In this document: positions 1 through 18,317 of the stretch, piece by piece
Position numbering within the stretch: the first letter of the stretch is position 1
Layout: the number at the start of each line of letters is the position of its first letter
NCBI RefSeq assembly: GCF_002234675.1
Contig: NC_019866.2
Coordinates: 21,170,802 to 21,234,801, forward strand
From: Oryzias latipes
Taxonomy: Eukaryota > Chordata > Actinopteri > Beloniformes > Adrianichthyidae
Direction of reading: 5' to 3'
DNA length: 64,000 bases
Position numbers and translations under genes: made by a program
The notes under the pieces: generated by a model
Database searches by the model: none
What the model was told of the DNA's origin: nothing
The model's input: only the letters and a program-made list of their open reading frames with translations

Positions 1-514
1 AGAGGAGTCCACTGCTGCTGGTCTTCTAAACATCATCATGTTTCTCACAACAAAGTATTTTCTAATAAAGGCATTTCTTAACTTTGTTGTGATTTGCTCT
101 TCCTCTGTGATCTGTTTTTTCCTCTACTTCCACTTTGGATCATCTGTCTGCATTCACATTGTAGTAAACCGCACCAGAGCTCACTTGTGAGTGAACCTTT
201 GTTGTCAAGCAGACCATGGTTTGGTTGGTTGCCAAACAAAGCTGACTTTGCAGGGAATCAATTTTTGGTTTGCATCAAAACAGAACCAAATTTGTGTGAA
301 TGCTCTCTTTCAGTTCCTCTTCAACCTTTGCTGGTCATATTTTCAGCATTTATATCATAATTCATGTCACCAAGATGTACTAACAAACTAAGACCTGAAC
401 CACATTAGTTTGGACTCATAGTCACACATGCCAAACAAAGCAGAAGTGATCGAAGACACAAACTGGTGTGGACCAAACAGCCGTGAAAGCAAACTTCCAC
501 ACACAGTTGTGGTG
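1..514. other. Left edge, no gene recognised
   Basis: I see no convincing exon here. An AATAAA-type hexamer near 63 could belong to the 3' end of a gene lying left of the window, but nothing else supports that. The short open frames have no recognisable domain. Confidence 0.4.
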
Positions 515-1594
515 TACGACGGAGTATTAGGGCCACCAAAAAAAAAAAAAAATTTAGAGCCACCAAAAAAAAAAAAGTAAAATTACGAGATTTTATCTCG
601 TAAATTTAGGAGATAAAAACTCGCAAATTTAGGAGAAAAAAACTCGTAATTTTAGGAGATTACAGTGGAAGTGAGCATGCAGAGCAGCAGGTGAACGCCG
701 TGCAGCAGCAGAGAAGACCGAGTAAACTTTGTTGAACAGGTGAGCTGAATGTTTATTGATAAGGTTCCAAATGTCTGGAAGGTCATTTGTTTGATTTACG
801 ATTCATTAAAGTTTTATTTATTGATGGTTGGTTTGCAGGATCTCTGCAGCCCGATGAAGCCATCGGGTGTCCCTGCAGCTGTTCGCTTGAATCCTTTCTT
901 CCTCCACCAAAGACCAGATCTCTACGTCTGTGTGACGCTTCCGTCACACAAAAGGAGGAGCACTTTTTTTTTGGCATTTTCAACGTTCCAAAGCTAATAT
1001 AAAACACTATTTTCATTCCTCTTTATTGTTTTATGCTGAAACGGGACATTTCATCTGCAGGAGGGGGCGTTTGTAACACTGTTTACTTCCGCATTGGTGT
1101 TGGGATGACAGATTCATGACGTAATGAGACAAATGAACTTCAGGATATGTGAATGAAAAGGAGAATAAAGGCTGCAGCAATTGTCTACATCCAAACGTGT
1201 CTCTGAGCTCCTTATTTTACATATTAAACTCCGCTTTACTGACACTGAACCCCGGAAAGACGGCTACACGGAAAATAATCTGATTTTGAGTCGCCAAAAG
1301 GTTCAGAATCTCTTTGTTTTAAACCTATAATAATCCGGAAATGAAGCTTCACAAAAGGCTCCACATACTTCATCTTCAAGCTAGGCTCCAATAAACGGAC
1401 AACTTCGGTGTTTTTTCCCTAATCTACGACTTTTTTCTCGTAAATTTATGAGATTTTAAGTCGTAAATTTATGAGATAAAAAGTCGTAAATTTACGAGTT
1501 TTTATCTCCTAAATTTACGAGATAAAATCTCGTAATTTTACTTTTTTTGGTGGCTCTAATTCTTTTTTTTTGGTGGCCCTAATACTCCGTCGTA
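515..1594. mobile_element. Non-autonomous DNA transposon with long inverted ends
   Basis: The element starts TACGACGGAGTATTAGGGCC and ends with the reverse complement, GGCCCTAATACTCCGTCGTA. Inside these ends the homology continues as poly-A/poly-T stretches and repeated palindromic blocks of the type TCGTAAATTTACGA, so the outer 100-200 bp on each side can fold back. The flanks carry a 6-bp direct repeat GTGGTG (509-514 and 1595-1600), which looks like a target-site duplication. No transposase frame is visible, so it is a non-autonomous (MITE-like) insertion. I cannot name the superfamily. Confidence 0.8.
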
Positions 1595-1632
1595 GTGGTG
1601 GGGGGGAGCTGCTCCATATATATTTCTCTTTC

Positions 1633-1848
1633 AGCTTTTCCCATCAGGGGTTGCCACAGTGAACATGGTAAACTTGGTAATGTTTTACGCCGGATGCCCT
1701 TCCTGACGCAACCCTCTCAAAGCAACCGGGCTTGGGACCGGCACAGAAGTAGAGAAGGGAACAGGGAGCAGCCCAGATTTGAACCTGGGTTTCACGGACG
1801 GAAGGCGCCGCAAACCAGCACGAGCTAAACCGGCTCCCACAGGGGAGC
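1633..1848 (-). mobile_element. tRNA-derived SINE (family 1)
   Basis: Read on the minus strand, the unit begins with a tRNA-like head containing an A-box-like TAGCTCGTGCTGG and a B-box-like GGTTCAAATCT. A body follows with the phrase AGGGCATCCGGCGTAAAAC and an end near TGATGGGAAAAGC. A second copy in the other orientation lies at 55440-55645, which confirms it as a dispersed repeat. The tRNA-like head points to RNA polymerase III transcription of the ancestral element. Confidence 0.75.
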
Positions 1849-1853
1849 TGCTC

Positions 1854-3099
1854 CATATATGATAAGAGGAAATGCTAAAAAAAAAAAAAAAAAAAACTAC
1901 CAGGAGACAGTAAAAATGTAACTGCGGGTCCTTAGACTTTTGTGACAAATAGATGAAACCTATTTGTCATTAAAATTCACGGCAATGAGTAAGCTGCAGA
2001 ACTATGTGTGCTGGCTCATTCTACAGTAAAGAATGACCTCATCTGTGTTTTTCTCAAGGATATCCCTCTCCTTTCGAGGTACAATGAACCTGCTTCCTGT
2101 TTAGAGAAGGCCAAGTCCTGTCCTGCGCCCAGCCGGCCCTCGCTTTACGCAATTTCCCTGCTTTGCTGCAGACGTCATGTTTATTTGTGAGTTGCCTGAT
2201 GAAAAGAAAATTCATAAATCATTGTGGTTTATTGGAATTAGATTAGTAGAAATAGTCTGTAATGTGAGTGTTCTTTTGTCAAATGCCATGCAAAGGGGAA
2301 AACTGTCCAAAAAATCAAGTTAAAATATAAAACAGTCTTGTTTTTAATATCAAAAGCTTCTTTTTCACTTACATCAACAAAAGAATAGAGGAAACCCAAA
2401 CTTATTAGCATGACCATAAAATTCATATAGAAACTGCAGAAAAGAAGCAGCCAGTTTAGTGAGAGGATGAAATACTTTCGTTTGAGCATCTTTTTTAAAC
2501 ACATATGAAAAACAGACACTTTTAGTCTATTGTAATGAAAAAATGAAGAAGTAGAAAACCAGGAAAGGAGAATTCTGTCAAAAAACATGTTTGGTGGTTT
2601 TTTCTGAATTTAGAGACATTAACATTCTGAGAACACAACAAAGCAACTTTCAAGTGGTAATTTTAGGAAGGGATAAACAAAAAAAAAGTTTTACTGACTC
2701 CACAGTAGAACATTTTTGGATGTTTTTTGTACTTTGAACGCTTAATTTTTTTCCTCCATATCTGTAAAAATAAGCCCTGTGCAATAATTACAGATCAAGT
2801 CCAATCTGATCCAGATGCTTGCTGTGACAGCAGAGCCTACTTTCTGCTTTCAAACGAAGTCTTGTTTGACACTGTTCACTTTCTCTCAGTACTCTGTGAT
2901 TTTTTTTACTACCCATAAATAAGTGAGAGAGTTTTTATGATGGATGAGGTGCACAAAAAGTTGCTTTTTTTATTTTAGTGCAGCAGCAGCCTGACTCCAG
3001 ATCAAATTCGGACATGAAAACATGTAACTTTCTACGTCTTCCATGAAAATGACGAACAGAAACATCTGCCAAGAACCGATTAAGTCAGAGGGATAAACA
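1854..3099. other. Intergenic, nothing recognised
   Basis: AT-rich non-coding sequence upstream of the S1P receptor gene. I found no conserved exon, clear repeat ends or RNA gene. Distal regulatory sequence for the receptor may lie here, but nothing shows it. Confidence 0.4.
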
Positions 3100-3293
3100 C
3101 AACAACAGTGGGCTGGAGTGAGGGGGGAGGAGAAGGCACCAACAGCGCAGAACAGCCCCCTGCATGTTCAGCCCTGCCCATCCCGAGCTCACCTCACACT
3201 TGCGTGCAGCCGCGGTGCGCGCTGATCGCTCCTCTCCTCTTCAGTGTGGATCCCTGCACTTCTGTGGATTCTTTCCCGTGGATTTTCACTCAG
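3100..3293 (+). other. s1pr5: Putative non-coding first exon of s1pr5
   Basis: A GC-richer stretch ends at a good splice donor (CACTCAG|GTATGT, GT at 3294-3295). The matching acceptor, a pyrimidine tract followed by TTGCAG, ends at 3851, giving a 558-bp intron just upstream of the coding exon. S1P receptor genes typically have a non-coding first exon and a single coding exon, so this fits. The transcription start is not visible and the left boundary is a guess. Confidence 0.55.
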
Positions 3294-4132
3294 GTATGTA
3301 CAAACCTCGTATCTGTATTTTTTTTAACTTAACTTTAACGTCTTTAGTTTAAGTTTGATCTGCGTGGCGTGAATGTTTTGCGCTAAGGCAGGGAGGTTAT
3401 TCTCATGTTTCTCTGCCAGAAGCATTGAACCACAGCGGCATTAAAAAAAAAAAACTAATAAAACATCAATGTAAAAACTTAAACACATTTTAAAATCAAA
3501 TTTAGCCGGGGCCCTAATTATACTCTGATTGTGAAGGAAGTTTTGGTCACAAATCGTTTTGCGCAATTACGCACAGACGTCTGAGCTTTTGACACAACTT
3601 TCACAATTTTGATATATAAGACTGTCTTTAGATTTTACAATAAACAATAAAAATTAAAAAAGATTGTTCGCATTATCGATCTTCTCTTTATTTATTACAC
3701 CCAATTTTCTAAAAATAAAATAAAATATCAATATAAATACATTTCTGTTTTTCTTAATTTTTTTGGACACAAAATGTTTTTGTTGTATCACAATGACTGT
3801 GGCTTGTATTTGCTAATAAGTATTAACCTCCTTCTCTTTTGTTTCTTGCAGCCTGTCCTTCACCTCCTCCTAGTGTCTGTACTAGGCAATAAAAATACAA
3901 AGATCTAGACAGGAAAATTCTGAAACCGCAGGAAATCCTTTCTGATTGAATCAAAAGGAAAGTGTTTTTCCTTCGGCTTCTGTGCCAGTCGAGACAGAGG
4001 AATGCCCAACCACAAGACTTTTTAAGCCTTCTGCCTGATTAACTGTGAACGTCAGGTGAAGGTGCCGACAGGAGTCTTCTTCGTGCTGCTCACCCTTCTT
4101 CAGCTCCATCTGCTGTGCCTCAATCTGCAGGA

Positions 4133-5260
4133 ATGGTTTCCAGATTCAGCCAGTATCTCAGAAACGCCGTCATCAGCGAGCACTACAACTACACCGGCAA
4201 ACTAAAGGAGGACAAGTACAAGGAGGGACTCAAACCTGAAGCCATCGCTTTCCTGCTGGTCTGCCTGCTCATTGTGGTAGAAAATGCCATCGTGCTTGTG
4301 GCCCTCTGGAAGAACAAGAAGTTCCATGTGCCCATGTACTACTTGCTGGGCAATTTGACTCTCTCTGACATGCTGGCAGGCCTGACCTACATGGCGAACA
4401 TTATGACGTCTGGACACATCACCTTAAAAATGACCCCCATTCTATATTTCCTTCGAGAGGGTGGTGTGTTCATCACGTTGGCTGCGTCTGTGATCAGCCT
4501 GCTGGCCATCGCCATAGAGCGCCATGTCACCATGGTGAGGATGAAGCCGTACCAGGGGGACAAACAGGGCCGGATGTGCGCCCTCATTGTTGGCAGCTGG
4601 ATGCTTTCTGTGTTCCTGGGCATCCTGCCTGTTCTGGGGTGGAACTGCATCGGGCGGCTGGAGCAGTGCTCCACCGTTCTTCCACTCTACGCCAAAAGCT
4701 ACATCCTCTTTTGCATCACTGTCTTCAGCGCCATCCTCATGTCCATCATTGTGCTCTATGTTCGTATCTTCCGCATCGTCAAGTCTAACACCCAGCGCCT
4801 GGCCTCTGTCCCGCAGCGGAAAGGATTCTACAGGAGGTCGCAGAAGTATATGGCACTGCTGAAAACAGTCACCATCGTCCTGGGAGTCTTCATCGCCTGC
4901 TGGCTGCCCTTATTCATCCTCTTCCTGTTGGACTTTTCCTGTGCAGTTAAACTCTGCAAAATCCTCTTCAAGGCAGAATACTTCCTGGGAATCGCGTTGA
5001 TCAACTCCCTGCTCAACCCCATCATCTACACTCTGACCAGCAAGGACATGAGGAAGGCCATCATCAGGCTACTCTGCCAGCCCTGCCTCATCACCGAAAA
5101 CGGGCAGGTCCGAAAGATCGGGGTGCATTTCCTCGACTGCAGCACCACAAAGATGGAGGGCACCTCACACAGACTGGAAGGACTGGAGACCACAGTGTCC
5201 TCGGGTAACTTCACACACTCAGTCATCAAACCTATTTACCCCCAAATTTGCAGGACGTGA
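4133..5260 (+). CDS. s1pr5: Sphingosine-1-phosphate receptor, S1PR5 type
   Basis: A single-exon class A GPCR of 375 aa for the lysophospholipid sphingosine-1-phosphate, acting at the plasma membrane through heterotrimeric G proteins. I start at the ATG at 4133; the frame stays open a little upstream but without an ATG. Visible landmarks are an N-glycosylation site NYT at residues 19-21 inside HYNYTGKL; the S1P-family REG motif (R108, E109), which contacts the lipid head group; the DRY-equivalent ERH at 129-131; CSTVLPLYAK in extracellular loop 2 (about 179-188); CWLP in TM6 (256-259); NPIIY in TM7 (295-299); and a C-tail CQPC likely to be palmitoylated. REGGVF, LTLSD and the loop-2 sequence resemble S1PR5 more than S1PR1, 2, 3 or 4, and the neighbourhood with KRI1 supports that. 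The paralogue number among fish copies is not decidable here. Confidence 0.9.
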   Translation: MVSRFSQYLRNAVISEHYNYTGKLKEDKYKEGLKPEAIAFLLVCLLIVVENAIVLVALWKNKKFHVPMYYLLGNLTLSDMLAGLTYMANIMTSGHITLKMTPILYFLREGGVFITLAASVISLLAIAIERHVTMVRMKPYQGDKQGRMCALIVGSWMLSVFLGILPVLGWNCIGRLEQCSTVLPLYAKSYILFCITVFSAILMSIIVLYVRIFRIVKSNTQRLASVPQRKGFYRRSQKYMALLKTVTIVLGVFIACWLPLFILFLLDFSCAVKLCKILFKAEYFLGIALINSLLNPIIYTLTSKDMRKAIIRLLCQPCLITENGQVRKIGVHFLDCSTTKMEGTSHRLEGLETTVSSGNFTHSVIKPIYPQICRT

Positions 5261-5825
5261 CAAGCTGGGTCACCTTTGGACTACAAATATGCACTCCAGC
5301 TGAGAAACTGAACGTCATGGGACATGAGCAAAAGTTTGGTTTTGCACTTTGAAACAATCCAGATGATCGTCCTTCAAAGACAAATCAGTGTTTGGGACTG
5401 GTTGGGAGAAAATCTCATGAAGCATTCATTTGTTTAAACTGTCTTTTGGGAAAAATATCATTTTTAGAGTCTCAGACAAGACCAGTATTATGAAGAGAAA
5501 GAATGGTATTTTCCTTCTATAAAGAGGATTGAATGAAGACGTTAGTTTACATGTGCATGTGGGGATAACCCAGGCATTACATGGCCGACTGCTTCTGTAG
5601 CATAAACAGTATAATGACACGTTACAAAGAAGACAGATCCACGCCCAGATGTAATGTCTACCATGTGAGTTTCTGGACATCAGAGACCCACTGAAGGTGT
5701 CAGATCCTCTGCAGCTTTGGAGGTCCCACATGCAGCTTAGAATGATGAGCGCAGGCTTAAGTTTAGCTGAAAAGGGACCATCGTTAGCAACACTTTATAG
5801 AGCCGGGTCGCCTTTTATCCTGTGA

Positions 5826-5831
5826 AATAAA
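5826..5831 (+). promoter_or_regulatory. Polyadenylation signal (proximal) of s1pr5
   Basis: An AATAAA hexamer about 570 bp after the receptor stop codon. It may be a proximal site. Confidence 0.5.
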
Positions 5832-6026
5832 GTGTTTTCTTGTGAAAAAGCACAGAAGTGTCTCACAAAAAACACGAATGTGCCAGACATCACAGACCAT
5901 CTCATTCATGTCGATGGTGTGGCCGCCTTTTATATATATATGTAATGTAAAAAAAAAATTAAATATTTTTACTTTGTTTCTTCTGTAAAGTTTTTACATA
6001 AGTTATAAAATTTTAAATGAGCACTG

Positions 6027-6032
6027 AATAAA
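6027..6032 (+). promoter_or_regulatory. Polyadenylation signal (distal) of s1pr5
   Basis: An AATAAA hexamer followed within about 20-40 bp by T-rich and GT-containing sequence, the usual layout of a strong cleavage site. It would give a 3' UTR of about 0.8 kb. Confidence 0.55.
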
Positions 6033-6059
6033 CATATCTGAATGTTTTTTACATTTGTC

Positions 6060-8253
6060 TCCCCTTTTTCTTGTCGAAACAGCTTCCTGTCTACAAGTTT
6101 TTCTTTGGTTTAAAGGTTTTTAGTTCAAAATAACTCAACGGTGTAGACAAAGACTTCGTTAGGAAAATGAAGTCTCTTCATCGGGCATTTGCAGCGTTGT
6201 TTGATCTAGCTGCAGCAAGACGATCAAAGGGAAGTTGAGTTAGAAGCAAGTGGCAAAATGCAAAACCACCTGCGAAAACCATTTGTGGGGAAGAAATCAA
6301 CGAAGCAGCGGAACAGTTTTTCTGCTGACAGTAAGTCAGCCACAGAGATCCCCTGCTCGTGCCCGTTCTAAGCCTCACTGCAGCAGGAAGTCTGCTCTGA
6401 GTGACTTCTTTCCATATAGGTGTGTAGATTACTATTTTATATTCAGTAAATTGACAAATGCTCTTCAGGAAGCCGAACATTTTTGATAGTGGAATCAACT
6501 TTTACAGTTCCAATTTGTTGCCAAGTCAAAGGCCTGTTTGCTATTTTAAAGATCCCATGACATCTAGATTATTATAAATGACTCTGTTGTGACCCGGAGC
6601 CTCCATTACTGCACTGTATGCAGCAAGTTTGCTGAGAGAATGAGATCATCGTCCTCCCTTTCCACTTTACAGCCTGTTCAGTCAGGAACAATAAAAACAG
6701 ATTGAAAGGATCCACTTCCTGTTTTTTGATCCAGCTACATTTAATTGTTTCTATTGACCCATTGTGATAGGATACTGTATATAAAATGATTGTTCTTTTA
6801 TTATTTTAAGTCCTTCAGTTTAACTTGATATCTGAGTTTTAATTTACTTATATTTAACATCTTAACCATGTTGATGGACTTTTATTTTGGTAATTATTTG
6901 ATATCTGCAGCTTGTAAAGAATGCGTTGAAAGTAAGTGGTCTCTGAATATATCCCTTTTTTGTAGAACACCGTTCATCCCTCCATGAACACAAGGTGCTT
7001 GGCATTAAAGACTTATGTAAATATAAATTGAAACTATGAGTGATAAAACAAAAAAAAGACGACTATAACATGGTAAGAAACGCTCTGGTTAAAAGGCTGA
7101 GAAAGCACTGATAATGAATGCACAAATCATAAACCATAAAAGCCATAAAATATACTGGTATTCAAGAAGCAGAATAATTTATCGAAATGTATTATTTAAA
7201 GGCTAAATTCCTTAACTTAAATGCTCAGATATTTTATTGTTAATGTCATGGTCCAGGAACTCCACTAATGATCAGAAACTGAAGAATTTTCAAAGTGAAG
7301 CAGCTTTTATTCTGAAATCATAATTTACGTGAATACAAAAAGATTGACCTAAATTTAAAAAACGCACAAAGCCTAAATAAAAGACTGGTTTTTGAAGTAG
7401 AAATAAAAACCTCTAATAAAAATTATAAACCTTTTCACTAATGTTCAAATATCAAACAATAACATTGTAGAAAATCAGGACATTTCAGGTTATTGTCTGT
7501 CAATCTGAGGGACTTTCCAACAATAATCGGTCATAACTCAGTTTTTAACATGAGTTGAATTATATGAATCTGTTCTCATTTAAAAACACTGAAGGTAAAC
7601 AGCTTCAGTAACTGTTTTAAACATTTTATCAAGACTTGAAAATTTAAAAAAAAAAAAAACTTTCCAAAGAATGACTTCGATGGTCAAAGTGAAAATATGT
7701 TTTTATATCAGGGTTGGTTTAAGAGGTTTTAGGCTAAATGTTTTAAAATACATTAAAATGTTTGAGTCTAAATGCAATATTTCCATGAATGAAAGATTAT
7801 ATTCATACTGACAAAAACAAACAAAATGACTACATAATTGTTAAAAATGATGTAAGCCAACTTATGAACTCTGCCTTTGGTTACACTGGTTTGGAAAATA
7901 AACATTCAAATCAGCATTTAGTGAACAATAGTATGGCCTTTGTAAAGCTACAAAGGCTTTAGTAGCTTCAGTTACCCAAGAATTAAAAGATAAAAAGCTC
8001 CACAGTGACACCTAATGTCCACTTTGACAATTAAAGGGGGCTTCCATCAAATGAATGGGACAAAAAACATCTTCATGTTAAAATGTGTTCAAACTAATGT
8101 GACCAGTGCAGCCACCAAAAAATAAATAAATAAAACATAAACGTATAAATAATTCTTAATTCTTTATTCAACAGTTTAACATTTCCATAGTTGCCATCTT
8201 TACTCTGACCGTTTTTAAAAAAATAATACAGAGTTGCCCACACAGCAATGCTA
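6060..8253. other. Intergenic between s1pr5 and spc24
   Basis: AT-rich sequence without a coding exon that I can recognise. No repeat ends or tRNA-like boxes were noticed in this stretch. Confidence 0.4.
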
Positions 8254-8460
8254 CTGAGCCCGTGTCCTGACATTAAGATATAAAAATATATCTTGTTCCC
8301 ACAGATTAATATCTCATAATTATTGCGTTCGCACGAGTTAATCGTTTCGAGGGAACGGAATTGTATTTCATGCGAACGACATAATAACCTGTGGGAACAA
8401 GATATTAATCTGTGGGAACAAGATATATTTTTATATCTTAATGTCAGGACACGGGCTCAG
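8254..8460. mobile_element. MITE with long TIRs and TA duplication
   Basis: A 207-bp element whose ends are inverted copies of CTGAGCCCGTGTCCTGACAT, with homology continuing for about 50 bp including a copy of CTTGTTCCCACAG. It is flanked by TA on both sides (8252-8253 and 8461-8462). A TA duplication is the hallmark of Tc1/mariner-type insertion. There is no coding capacity. Confidence 0.85.
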
Positions 8461-8547
8461 TACAATGCAACTATGGACTAAGAACAAATTCAATGTGTGA
8501 AAAAAAGAAAAAGTTGGTAAAGAACACGCAGTGTCTCATAACATCTG

Positions 8548-8615
8548 CAGACCTGTCCCAGGCAGACCTGTCCCAGGCAGACCTGTCCCAGGCAGACCTG
8601 TCCCAGGCAGACCTG
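8548..8615. repeat. 15-bp minisatellite
   Basis: About four and a half tandem copies of the 15-mer AGACCTGTCCCAGGC. Because 15 is a multiple of three, all frames run open through it and one reads as an ADLSQ pentapeptide repeat, but nothing suggests that it is translated. Confidence 0.85.
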
Positions 8616-9180
8616 CCAGTTACACTAAGCATTGAAGTGTATAGATTTGATTATACAAACAGCTACATAGTTTCTGGGATGAATTAGAATGAATGACGGT
8701 AAAAATAAACCTGGAGTTTCTGCCATGTTTATACATCCACCCAAAGCATTTAATTTAAATTTAAAGCTCAAAATAAAAAGAACTCATCCTTAACTTCAGA
8801 TATAACCTTTTTTACAACAATTACAAAGTAAAAGAGATACTTTTTTGTTGATGATTATTACAGAAAAATAAAAGTTTGATGCTTTATTGTGAACCTAATT
8901 ATAACTACAAGTGAACCCGGTTTGCTTTGCCCAATTATAGTTCAAGTTATTTCTCAGAGAACGCTCCACTACAGTCATATCCAATTGGATTTAATTAACA
9001 TAACTTTGACTCGTGCATTTTTTATAGATCAATTTTAAAATACATTACATTCTATCACTATAAAATCCTCTCAGGAAATAAAATTCAAGAAGTCAAAGTA
9101 AAATACGTTTTATTGTTAAAACAAATACGAACAAGAAGCTCATCCACAAACAATTAGAAACAAACGAGGTCGTTCTTCTG
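8616..9180. other. 3' flank of spc24, nothing recognised
   Basis: AT-rich sequence downstream of the minus-strand SPC24 stop codon. It probably contains its 3' UTR. No other feature was seen. Confidence 0.4.
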
Positions 9181-10590
9181 CTACCACTGCGAACTGACGA
9201 AGCCCCACAGCTGGTCACTGATGTCGATGCGCGAGCGCGTGGAGGTGTCGATGTGAATGGGCGTGGCCAGCTCGGCACCATAATGAACTGTGACAGAGAA
9301 CCCACAGACGTCAGAATCAAAAGAATAAAGATATTTGAGAGATTTCAACAGCAGTGAGTAAACATTCCCAACTGACTGCAGCAAAGAGAGAACAACCTGT
9401 GGCTTAATGCCATTATTACCTAATATATATAGGTGAATTGTATGTTTTAAGATAAATCCTGGTGTTTATGGTCATTTTGATGCCTGTAATGCTGGTGGTA
9501 ATAGGCGTACCTCCTTTTAAAATGTTGGGCTGAGTGTCGTACTCCCACTTGATCTTGGTTACCAGGTAGTACAGCTGAGCCACGTGTCTGGAAAACAGGA
9601 ACATTAGAAACAGCTTTTATGTAAGGAATTCCCTGCTCCATGAACAAATACAGTTGTGAAAAATTAGCATTAGAATCAGGTCAAAGACAACAGAATAGAA
9701 AACTTTTTTAAACTGAGACACAAAAGATGTTCCTTCAGGTTATGTAGAAGCCCCAATGGTGAGAATTTCAATGCGTTCTTAATTTTTTGTTATTTTAAAT
9801 CACCTTCTGTCTCTATTTTTATTTTCTTCGTACTTCTTTTTTGGTTTGCATAGCAGCTGCACCTCCATGGCTCTAAATATTACATGTTTGTTCCTATAAA
9901 TGCATATTCAGTTTTTCCACAGTTGTGTTTTGGGGTCTAAAAGACAAACAGACAGACGCACAACAAAGCCCGTTAAATGCAGACTGGCTGTGTGACACTC
10001 ACACTGCAGACGGGATGACCTCGGTCGTGTCTTCATCCACTTCATTCTGGAGAGTTTCCAGCTCGTTCTCGCTGCTTTTCAGACGCTCCAGCTCATTCTG
10101 CAGAAACCTGGAGGAACGTTAGGGGTTCTAATAGACGGGTGGATGTACAGCAGGAATTTAAAATAATCCTAACTTATCAGTGACGTAAAAAAATGAATGA
10201 TTGAAGGATACTGTATTTCTGAATCGCTCGTCTGGCTCTTAGCCGTGAGCTGGCTCAGCTGCTCCTCCAGGCTCCTCAGCTCCTGGTCCCTGAGATGCTT
10301 CTCCTCCTCCATGTCCAGCAGCCTCTGACCGGCATCCTCCTCTATCTGAACAACATCTGGAGACAGGAGGAAGAAAAGTGACACGCTGCCATCTGAGAAC
10401 ACCAAACATCTGCATCATCCTTACCCTTCAAAATCTGCGTCACGATCCTTCTTGTTTCTGTGTGACGATCGAACAGAGCTTGGTGTTCCGCTTTCACCTG
10501 CCGCAGAGTCTCGGGCTGGCTGCTGTTGATGAAGGCGACCAGAGCCTCACCAGTCTCCTCCAGGTCCTGGAATTTGTGACCTTGTGCCAT
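9181..10590 (-). CDS. spc24: SPC24, NDC80 kinetochore complex subunit
   Basis: Five coding exons on the minus strand, in order 10590-10425, 10356-10212, 10107-10003, 9587-9511 and 9287-9181. All introns are GT-AG, phases match, and the sum is 600 nt for 199 aa, against about 197 aa in human. SPC24 pairs with SPC25 in the NDC80 complex and docks it to the inner kinetochore at mitosis. The N-terminal two thirds (about residues 30-130) is a Glu/Lys/Leu-rich coiled coil. The C-terminal globular domain carries the family signature IPSAVHVAQLY, then WEYDT, TPIHID and a C-terminus LWGFVSSQW that matches human LWSLVDTEW. The start ATG opens MAQGHKFQDLEE, aligned with the human N-terminus. The gene is intact and in tandem with kri1, 1.6 kb further right. 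Confidence 0.93.
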
Positions 10591-12193
10591 CCCAGGAAGC
10601 TACGAATCACACCGAGGATGAATGCTGTTCTGTGCAGCTTCTACAGCAGAGGAATAAGCTCAGCCTCTCCGGGAGGTTAAATAACTACCGAATTCCGCAA
10701 AAACAAGATGAAAAGAAGTTTCCCGTTTCTAAGCTGTTAAAAAAAAACATTTAACGAGGATGCTTCGTTTAAATTGACACAGTTAATGTTTACTTTACTC
10801 AACTTTTAGCTGTAGTAAACACACTTGACTTACTAGACTTAGACGTTAACTTTCTTTGTTTATCTCGAGCTAAAAAGAAAAGTTATTATTCCAATCGGTT
10901 ATATTTATAAAAACAAAACTCACTAAGGATATTAACACTTCTGGTCAACCAAAATTCGGTGCTGATGATAAAAAAAACTGTGTATTTCTTAAATGAAAAA
11001 CTGTAAAAACAAACCGCTTGTTTTTCTTCCGCGATTCAAATTCAGACCCCCAGTGCCGCGCGCCCGTTCTTCTCTTCTTCTATGGTGGTTTCATCAAAGC
11101 AGCGCCTACACCGCCCCCTGCCGTTCTAGAGGGAAATTGCAATGCAGGGCGCGCGCTGCAACAACTTAAGAGTAAAATTCGTACTACAAAAATAATAGCA
11201 AAAGTCACAGTTTTGAAATTGTCAGAGTTGAAAATGAAATTGGGAAAAGTTTGCCAACAAAATCTCAATGGGGCTTTGGGAAATTTTTATTTCAAAACTG
11301 TTCTCTGATCTCATTTAGTACCATGAATAATACTAAACAGTGTCTAAAATTGCAACTAAAAGTAAGGCAATGTGTCCTTGATGTATCTTTTTTGTTCTTG
11401 TTGCAACAATCCCTCCTGACTTACACTTTAAACCTGTTTATCATTGTTCCACATTTAGAATAACGTGGGTTTGTGGTGGACAGTGTGGGTAGCACATTCC
11501 CCAAACCTTCAGACACTCAGCTTCACTACTTCTCCACAATTGTATTTTTGAATTTGCTCGTTTCCGCCATTTAAGGTGGAAACAAAAAATCTTTTCAAAA
11601 GTACAACTATTACAGAGAAATATAGGAACAAAAAAATATTTTACTTTTCATGAAATTTAAATGTGGAAACATGGAAAACCTCAAGCGTAAATCAACCATA
11701 CATGTGGCTTCATTTCCCCCAAATGTAGGTCAAAGCCGTCTGCCTATAGGGAAAGTTTGACCTGTTTGCTAAACTGTAGTGAAGACGGTAGACGTGTGAG
11801 GCCACACAGGGTCACAGATTCACACAAACACTGTTTTGATGTGGTTTCCTTTTTATATTCTTGAAAAACGTGGAAAAAAATAAAAATAAAATCACCCACA
11901 TAAGGCAGGCGGGGGTTATTTTTAGCTGCATAGTGGTGTCAGAAAGTTTCCCGTGTTTCCAGAGGTAAAGACTAAATCGTTGTGGTTTGAACTCTGCAGA
12001 TGTTTGCGTTTCCACAACAGGAAGAAGTGAAGGAAACAAACGTTTTTCTTGTTCCGTTTTATCAGAGGTATATGATCATTTTGTCTTTATGACACAACAG
12101 TTTCATTGAGTTAAAACTCCAAAGGGAAAAAACAGCAAAACAAAAACATGAAGCGGATGTTTCTAAAAGCTGGATGTGCGCAGACGTCTGAGT
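10591..12193. other. spc24 upstream region and kri1 3' flank
   Basis: Contains the presumptive SPC24 promoter next to 10590 and the KRI1 3' UTR near 12193. From about 10715 onward the sequence recurs at 24326 with a constant offset of 13611 and no indel that I could find. Short open frames here are duplicated identically at 24.6-25.7 kb, but that follows from the duplication and is not evidence for genes. Confidence 0.5.

Positions 12194-18317
<6,124 letters not shown>

Noticed and set aside
4115-4132. Upstream extension of the S1P receptor N-terminus
   Set aside because: The frame is open but has no ATG there; the ATG at 4133 fits the family N-terminus length.
8493-8687. A 64-codon frame with ADLSQ repeats, resembling a pentapeptide-repeat protein
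   Set aside because: It comes from a 15-bp tandem repeat of few units; no splice sites, no family fold length and no conserved flanks.
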